Positions 58,301 to 64,000 of a stretch of 64,000 bases of DNA are shown here, piece after piece. Location of the stretch: contig CM033106.1 in the NCBI GenBank assembly GCA_019321725.1, positions 17,210,551 to 17,274,550 of the forward strand, in the 5' to 3' direction. The notes beneath the pieces are model-generated. The model saw only the letters and a list, made by a program, of their open reading frames with translations, made no database searches and was not told the DNA's origin. Origin of the DNA: Paulownia fortunei. Its lineage: Eukaryota > Streptophyta > Magnoliopsida > Lamiales > Paulowniaceae. Both the position numbers and the translations under genes were made by a program. The stretch's first letter is position 1. Each line of letters begins with the position of its first letter.

Positions 58301-58760
58301 AAACCTTTGTGCAACCGTTTGGAAAAAGATAAGCCATTTGACTTTAATGTTGATTGCTTAGAGGCCTTTGATGTGAAGGCTCTCATTTCAACTCCTATTA
58401 TGGTGGTACCGGATTAGATCCAACCATTTGAACTTATGTGTGATTTTAGTGATTATCTGGTTGGAGCAGTGTTAGGACAACGAAAAGATAAAATTTTTGA
58501 GGCCATTTACTATGCAAGTCGAACACTTAATGATGCTCAACAAAATTACACCACCATTAAAAAAGAATTATTAGTCGTTGTTTTTGCATTTGATAAATTT
58601 CTTGTTATCTTGTAGGTACCAAGGTGGTAGTGTATACCGATCATGCTGCTATTAGGTACCTATTTGCTAAAAAAGGATGCAAAACCAAGTCTAATCCGGT
58701 AGATACTCCTTTAAGAATTTGATCTTGAAATCAAAAATAAGAAGGGAAGTGAAAATGTGG
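58301..58760 (+). pseudogene. Athila-2 RNase H remnant
   Basis: In a shifted frame it reads IKPLCNRLEKDKPFDFN, FELMCDFSDYLVGAVLGQRK (first catalytic Asp), IYYASRTLNDAQQNYTTIKK (with ELL, the catalytic Glu) and VVVYTDHAAIRYLFAKK (second Asp), then GSENVVADHLSRLE. One stop at about 58416 and one at 58614 break it. This whole block is missing in Athila-1. Confidence 0.88.
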
Positions 58761-60110
58761 TGGCGGATCACTTATCAAGGCTGGAGCAAAAAATGAGAAC
58801 TTTGAAAGGCCAATTAAAGATTTTTTTCCTAGATGAGTTTATTTTGGCAATCAAAGATAATTTACCTTGGTATGCAGATTTTGTGAATTATCTTGCAGGT
58901 GGATTATTGCCCCCGGACCTCACATATCATCAAAAGAATAAATTCTTACATGATGTGAAATCATATTTATGGGATGATCCCTTACTCTTCAAAAGGTGTT
59001 CAAATTCTGTGATTTGGAGATGTATTCCAATGGAGGAAACAAATAAAATTCTCAAGCACTGTCATTCATCCCCATGTGCTGGTTATTTTGGACCTACAAG
59101 GACAACTTCTAAGGTATTGCAATCTGGTTTTTATTGGCCAACTTTGTTTAAGAATTGTTATACTTTTGTGCATACATGTGACCGATGTCAAAGGGTTGGA
59201 ATAATTACTTGACACCATGAGCTTTCTTTGACTAACATAATGGAAGTTGAACTTTTTGATGTTGGGGGATTGACTTCATGGGACCATTTCCTCCATCAAA
59301 TGGTTGATTATACATTGTGATTGTTGTGGATTATATTTTCAAATGGATAGAAGCAATTACCACACCTACTAATGATGCCAAGGTAGTACTTAAATTATTG
59401 CACAAATATATTTTTATTCGTTTTGGTACACCTAGAGCAATTGTAAGTGATGAAGGTTCTTATTTTTGCAATAAAATATTTAATAACCTTTTAGCTAAGT
59501 ATGGTTTAAGACACAAGATAGCTCTTGGATACTATCCTCAATCAAATAGACGAGCTAAAATCTCAAACTGAAAAGTGAAGCAAATCTTTGAGAAAACAGT
59601 AAGCATTAATCAAAAGGATTGGGTGCATAAGCTTGATGGTGCATTGTGGGCATACCGCACAGCATATAAAACTCCTATAGGTATGTCTCCTTATCCATTA
59701 GTTTATGAAAAAGTTTGTCACCTCCCTATTGAGCTAGAACATAGAGTATATTGGGTTGTACAATAATTAAATTTTGATACAAAAGCAATTGGAGAAAAAA
59801 GATTATTGCAACTCAATAAAATGGAGGAATTTAGGCTTGATGCCTATGAAAATGCAAAAATCTATAAAGAAAAAAAAAACAATGGCATGACAAAATGATC
59901 TTGAGAAAGGAATTTCAATCCGAACAACTTGTGTTTCTTTTCAATTCTAAATTAAAATTTTTTCCAAAAAAATTGAAATCTAGATGGTCGGGTCCTTTCA
60001 TTGTCAACAAGACATTTTCATTTGGGGCAGTTTGAGCTCAAAGGTAAGGATGACACATTATTTCGTGTCAATGGTCAAATGTTGAAACATTATTATGGAA
60101 ATGAAATTTG
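58761..60110 (+). pseudogene. Athila-2 integrase remnant
   Basis: FILAIKDNLPWYADFVNYLA, the zinc finger HCHSSPCAGYFG..CDRCQ (59060-59200), IVVDYIFKWIEAI, IVSDEGSYFCNKIFNN, and RRAKISN before a stop at 59571. The Glu of the D-D-E triad is Lys, as in Athila-1. It continues as [40 protein letters not shown], and ends near KDDTLFRVNGQMLKHYY (60045-60095) after frameshifts. Confidence 0.9.
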
Positions 60111-61219
60111 GAAGATGCCTAATCTTTCACTTGGGGAAGCAACATAAGGTATTCAGTTTCAGTCTAGCTAAAGACTTTAAACAAAGCACTTCTTGGGAGG
60201 CGACCCAAGCTCTCTTTTCTTGTTTTCATGTGTGTTGTTTTATTTCTTGTTATTAGTGTGCTGTTTCATATCATGATAATTGTTTCTTGGTATTTTACTC
60301 ATTTTTGCAGGCTAAATGCTGAAAATAAAATAAAAAAAAATAGCAAGGTTTTTATTCCGAAAGAACACCACCCATTTTTAGGAAAGTCCTCTAATTTTAC
60401 AATTCTCTCAATCATTGAGGACAATGCTTATATTAAGTTTGGGGGAGTTTAGGATAATTATCTTGTTGTTTGAGACATTTAATGCTTATTTGTAGCTTGT
60501 TTTGGTTTATTGATTTGTTTAGTTTATTGATTGTCAAGTTTAGTGATCAACAATGTGCATGTTAAAAAAAAAGTGAATATTAGAATATATACGTTTGTTT
60601 ACATGTCTAAACATAAAAAATTGGTTTTATTTACTTTATGAGGTTTTGTGAATCTTGATGTACTAAGTAGTTTGTTGAGTTACATTTAATTGTTTAGAGA
60701 CAATTTATAAGGTCTAACTATTTCCTAAATGATCCCACCAACCTCTAGAACTTGCTTGATCACTAGTCGAGGCGAAATCCTAGGCGGCATAGCATTAAGA
60801 AAATTATTTAGACTATTTTAGACCGTTTAAGCCTTTCAAGCCAACCTATACTTGAATTATTCCCTAGTATCCCTTCTTAAGGTTATTAAAATAATTCTTT
60901 GGACACCTTATATACATTATCGAGCTTTATAAAAAAAATCCAATATTCTACCCTTTTTCATCCCATTTACACAATTATTCTTGAATGAATTGTTGTATTC
61001 AAAAGAAAAACAGAAGCCAAAAAACAAAGAGAAGAAAAGATTGAATGTGAAACCAATATACATGTTAACATGTAAACTTGGTATATTTTTCTAATCTTTT
61101 GAGATGAGATAAAAAAAAATTCTTTCTCGATTTTGGTTACCTAATTCATAGAGGGGTTGTTATTGTGAATTTCATATTTGATACTTGAGGACAAGCAAAT
61201 TTTCAAGTTTGAGGGTATT
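60111..61219 (+). other. Athila-2 non-coding 3' region
   Basis: It is collinear with 49806-51468 but shorter by about 550 bp: the part equivalent to about 50830-51290, which has the second AAGTTTGGGGG tract, is absent. Polypurine-like tracts are at 60435 and 61205, the latter directly before the LTR. Confidence 0.7.
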
Positions 61220-62763
61220 TGATAAGTTGGTTTTATACCAACAATTCATATACCTTTTTATTAACCTTTAGTTTGATTTCAAGTGTTTTTGCTACTTTTT
61301 ATGCATTTAGTTTGAAATTTTGTAGGTAATGACAAAAAGAGAAGAAAATGGAAAGAAACCAAAAACTTACTTGAAATGTTGAAAAATGTAAATTGTGGTA
61401 CTACTGATGTCAGTTTTCATATTTCAATCATAACTCTTTGCTCAAATATAATTTTGACTTGATTCTTGAACCGCTAGAAATCCAAGAGATATAACTTCTA
61501 TATTTACCACAAAATGAGAAAAAATCGAGTTCAAGAGTCAACACTTGGCTGAAATTTTTTGCTATGATATATCATGGTATTTCAAGCATAACTATCTCCA
61601 TAGATGTCATCTTTAGTTGATTCAAGTGCCTATTGAAAGTCAAGAATAGAGCTACAATTTGTATGAAGACATCAAAAGCCAGTTCGGACTAGAAAGTAGT
61701 CCAAAATAGGTTTAAAGAGGTTGCAGATGCTGAAGATAGAAAGTTCAGCGCCTAGCTGTGTCAGGCTATCCAGTCAGCGCCTACGCGTTGCCATGTGGAA
61801 TAAAAGAGCAAAATGGGTTTTTTGCCCTGTTTAGGGCTTCTCCCATCTAATTTTAAGGACCCTAAAGAGCCTCCAAAGGTATCTTGGACGTGGAGAGGAG
61901 TTCTTGGACAGAAGAAGTGTTGTTGAACAGAATGAGGAGTCATTCTTGGGAGAAAGCCATTCTTGGAGACAAGTAGAGCTTCAACCATTTTTCTTCCACT
62001 TCACAAATTGATGAACAATTTTCATGCTCTTTCTTATGTATTTCTTGAAGTTATATCTAAACATTTCTTTTTAGAGGATGATATAACCTTATTTGATCAT
62101 ATGTTTTGAATTCCAAATATTATTAGTTCAAGTTATTCATCTTATTTGTATTATCTTGTTTAGTATTACATCTTGATTATTTAGTCATTAATTGAGAGTG
62201 TTTGATGTATGAGATTTGATACTCGAGAGATAGAATATTATACATGATCATAAAGATAACATAACCTAGGAATCATAGAGTTGAGAAACTTATGAAACCT
62301 TTGAAGTTTTGAAGAAGAATTCATTGAACCTTTGTAGAGTTTTATTCTTGAGTTTTTATAAAGATATTAAAATTCATGTTAGAACTCATAATCAATTCGT
62401 CACTTGAGAGAGGGAATTAATGAGCACAGGAATTTTTGACTTACATATATTGCTGACTTGAATTAGTATGCTTTGGAAGAAAGAACATAGGTGATAATTA
62501 GGTGAGTAATTCCTCTAAAATTTCTTATTAATAAGGTGTGTGTTGTATTACTTCTAAAAACTCTAGTTTTATCTTTGCAATTTTTTTCTTATTCTACTTT
62601 ATTTACCAATCATCAATTAATTTTCTAGATAAAATTAGGACTATTTGAACTACAATACTTGCTATAATTTTTTATTACAATCCTTGTGGATACGATACTC
62701 AACTCACCATTATATTAAAACTTGACACCTTGCACTTGCGGTTTGCAAAATATATCACGAACA
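61220..62763 (+). repeat. 3' LTR of Athila-2
   Basis: 1544 bp from TGATAAGTTGGTTTTATACC to TATCACGAACA. It is the most complete LTR of this family in the window and the reference for the deletions in the other two. No primer site follows, which rules out a 5' LTR role. Confidence 0.88.
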
Positions 62764-64000
62764 CTCCTCCCAAGACTATCATTAGCAACACCATTGCAGA
62801 GAGTTATACAACCCGACATGCTCATGATATCGTCGTTCCTTCACAACAGCGCCGCCCCTCTCGTCAGATATCTATTGCTGACCCCATTGCCACCTTGGAG
62901 CAAGATTTTCAGGGCCTCAACATGAATTTTTAAGGATTATGGACTGACTTTCACCAACTTGCTTCCCACCATGCCGCGTTTCACACCTATCAAGTGGGAG
63001 TCACTTCCGCTATAGAGCAAGCATTCATTCAGTTAGGAGCCAATGTTCATTTTCTTACTCCACCACCTCCACCAGAGTTTTTCTCTCCATAACCCATACC
63101 CGACCCCACTGATGAGAAAGCCGAGGATTGAACACCCCATTCAGGAAAGTCCTCCTCACTTTTTGTGTTATATATCTTCACATTGAGGACAGTGTTCATT
63201 TTATGTTTGGGGGTGTTTGGTTATTTTTTGTTTTATGGTATTTGAGTACTTAGTATGGAGTCTAGGTTATTTTCTATTTTTTTGTTATTTTTCGTGGTAC
63301 TTTAGGTGTTGAGTCTACTTTAGGTTGGTTAAAAAAAACAAAAACAAAAAAAGGGTTAGAAATAATGATTATGATCGAACACCTAAAGTCAATGATGATA
63401 ATTTGATCGTGTTTGTTTATAACTTTTGGAAATTGATGAATGTTGTATTTATGTATGTGCTTGACTCTTGTGGCATTTCTACCTTTCTTGTAATCCTTTG
63501 ACATATTAAGTACGTATCCTTGAACATTTGTATTTTTTGCTGGCTTAGAAAAAAATTACGTGAACTCGATATTTTTTTGCAATCTCATATAATTCTAGAA
63601 CTTATTTGATTGTCACTCGAGGCAAGGCTACATAACATTATGGAAGTGATTTAGGCTATTTTCGGACCATTTGAGCCTTTCAAACCATCATATTTATGAT
63701 GTTTAATCCATTGTGTCCCTCGTTGAGCCATTTTCTTTGTCATCTTATAAAAATTAACGCCAGCCAAAGAATTGAATTTTTTTTTATCTTATATATTACC
63801 CCACACTCAGCTCATTGCTATTCTAGTGACATCATTTTGAGCATTGAAAGTGATTTGAAAAAAAAATGGCAAAACAGAGGTAGCAATTTGCACAGAACTC
63901 CTGAAAACAAAAATGTAAAGAAATATGAGAAAAGAGTGCAACACCCGTTGTTCATAAAAAAAATAAGTTTGGGGGTGTAGCACTTTAAAAAAAATTGAAG
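62764..64000 (+). mobile_element. Athila-3: tail of a third, related Gypsy element
   Basis: A short 3' open frame (62764-62933) reads RRPSRQISIADPIATLEQDF and then QGLNMNF-stop. After shifts it reads HAAFHTYQVGVTSAIEQAF and a proline run (PPPPPEFF). Next comes GAGGACAGTGTTCATTTTATG-TTGGGGG (63187-63213) and blocks shared with 50515-50660 (GATTTAGGCTATTTTCGGAC). A second AAGTTTGGGGG tract is at 63965. It resembles the region between integrase and LTR in Athila-like elements, which may hold a small extra ORF. It runs past the window end. Confidence 0.65.

Larger units (their letters stand above)
56393..62763 (+). mobile_element. Athila-2: 5'-truncated Athila-type Gypsy element
   Basis: It begins inside the gag-protease spacer (equivalent to 46618 of Athila-1) and runs through protease, RT, RNase H, integrase, non-coding 3' region and 3' LTR. 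It is close to Athila-1 along its length but keeps RNase H. There is no 5' LTR or gag. Several stops and frameshifts are present, fewer than in Athila-1. Confidence 0.88.

Noticed and set aside
61220..62763. Reading this LTR as the 5' LTR of the following element.
   Set aside because: No tRNA-Asp primer site follows; the preceding integrase, 3' region and polypurine tract make it the 3' LTR of Athila-2.

Overview
This is a nuclear window from a seed plant, most likely a eudicot. The evidence is low GC content, intron-split coding sequence with GT/AG borders, a chloroplast-targeted gene, and dense nested plant LTR retrotransposons. Nothing fixes the species. The sequence is a draft assembly: there is one 100-N gap at 31527-31626.

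Only one ordinary host gene is supported. It lies on the + strand from 18673 and encodes a DUF1995-domain plastid protein that I identify as LPA3 (LOW PSII ACCUMULATION 3). Seven exons join in frame, with no stop codon, between 18673 and 29331. The remaining C-terminal part is not visible. It may lie in the N gap, which comes about 2.2 kb after the last exon found, or it may be lost. The fifth intron is about 5 kb because a Copia retrotransposon (about 23990-28542) sits in it.

Layout: 1-1250, degenerate tandem repeats of about 350-420 bp. 2042-13945, an old Copia element (Copia-1) with a solo LTR nested in it at 9646-12028. 13946-17165, an LTR fragment on the minus strand, a truncated LINE on the minus strand, and an LTR fragment on the plus strand. 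18046-18415, a probable MITE. 18560-33060, the LPA3 locus with a MITE in intron 3 and Copia-2 in intron 5. 33560-42730, a Copia relic (Copia-3) broken by two solo LTRs of different families (34211-37260 and 38587-40746). 43052-56392, Copia-4, split by an unidentified insertion that itself holds an Athila-type Gypsy element (44703-53539). 56393-62763, a second, 5'-truncated Athila element. 62764-64000, the tail of a third related element.

All retrotransposon reading frames carry stops or frameshifts, so none looks autonomous. The most informative observations are structural. Three solo LTRs have recognisable 5-bp target duplications or restore the host frame when subtracted. Copia-2 carries an internal inversion bounded by an inverted repeat. 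Both Athila copies lack the catalytic glutamate of integrase. I found no evidence of a new kind of biological system; the region reads as heterochromatic nested-repeat sequence around one plastid gene.
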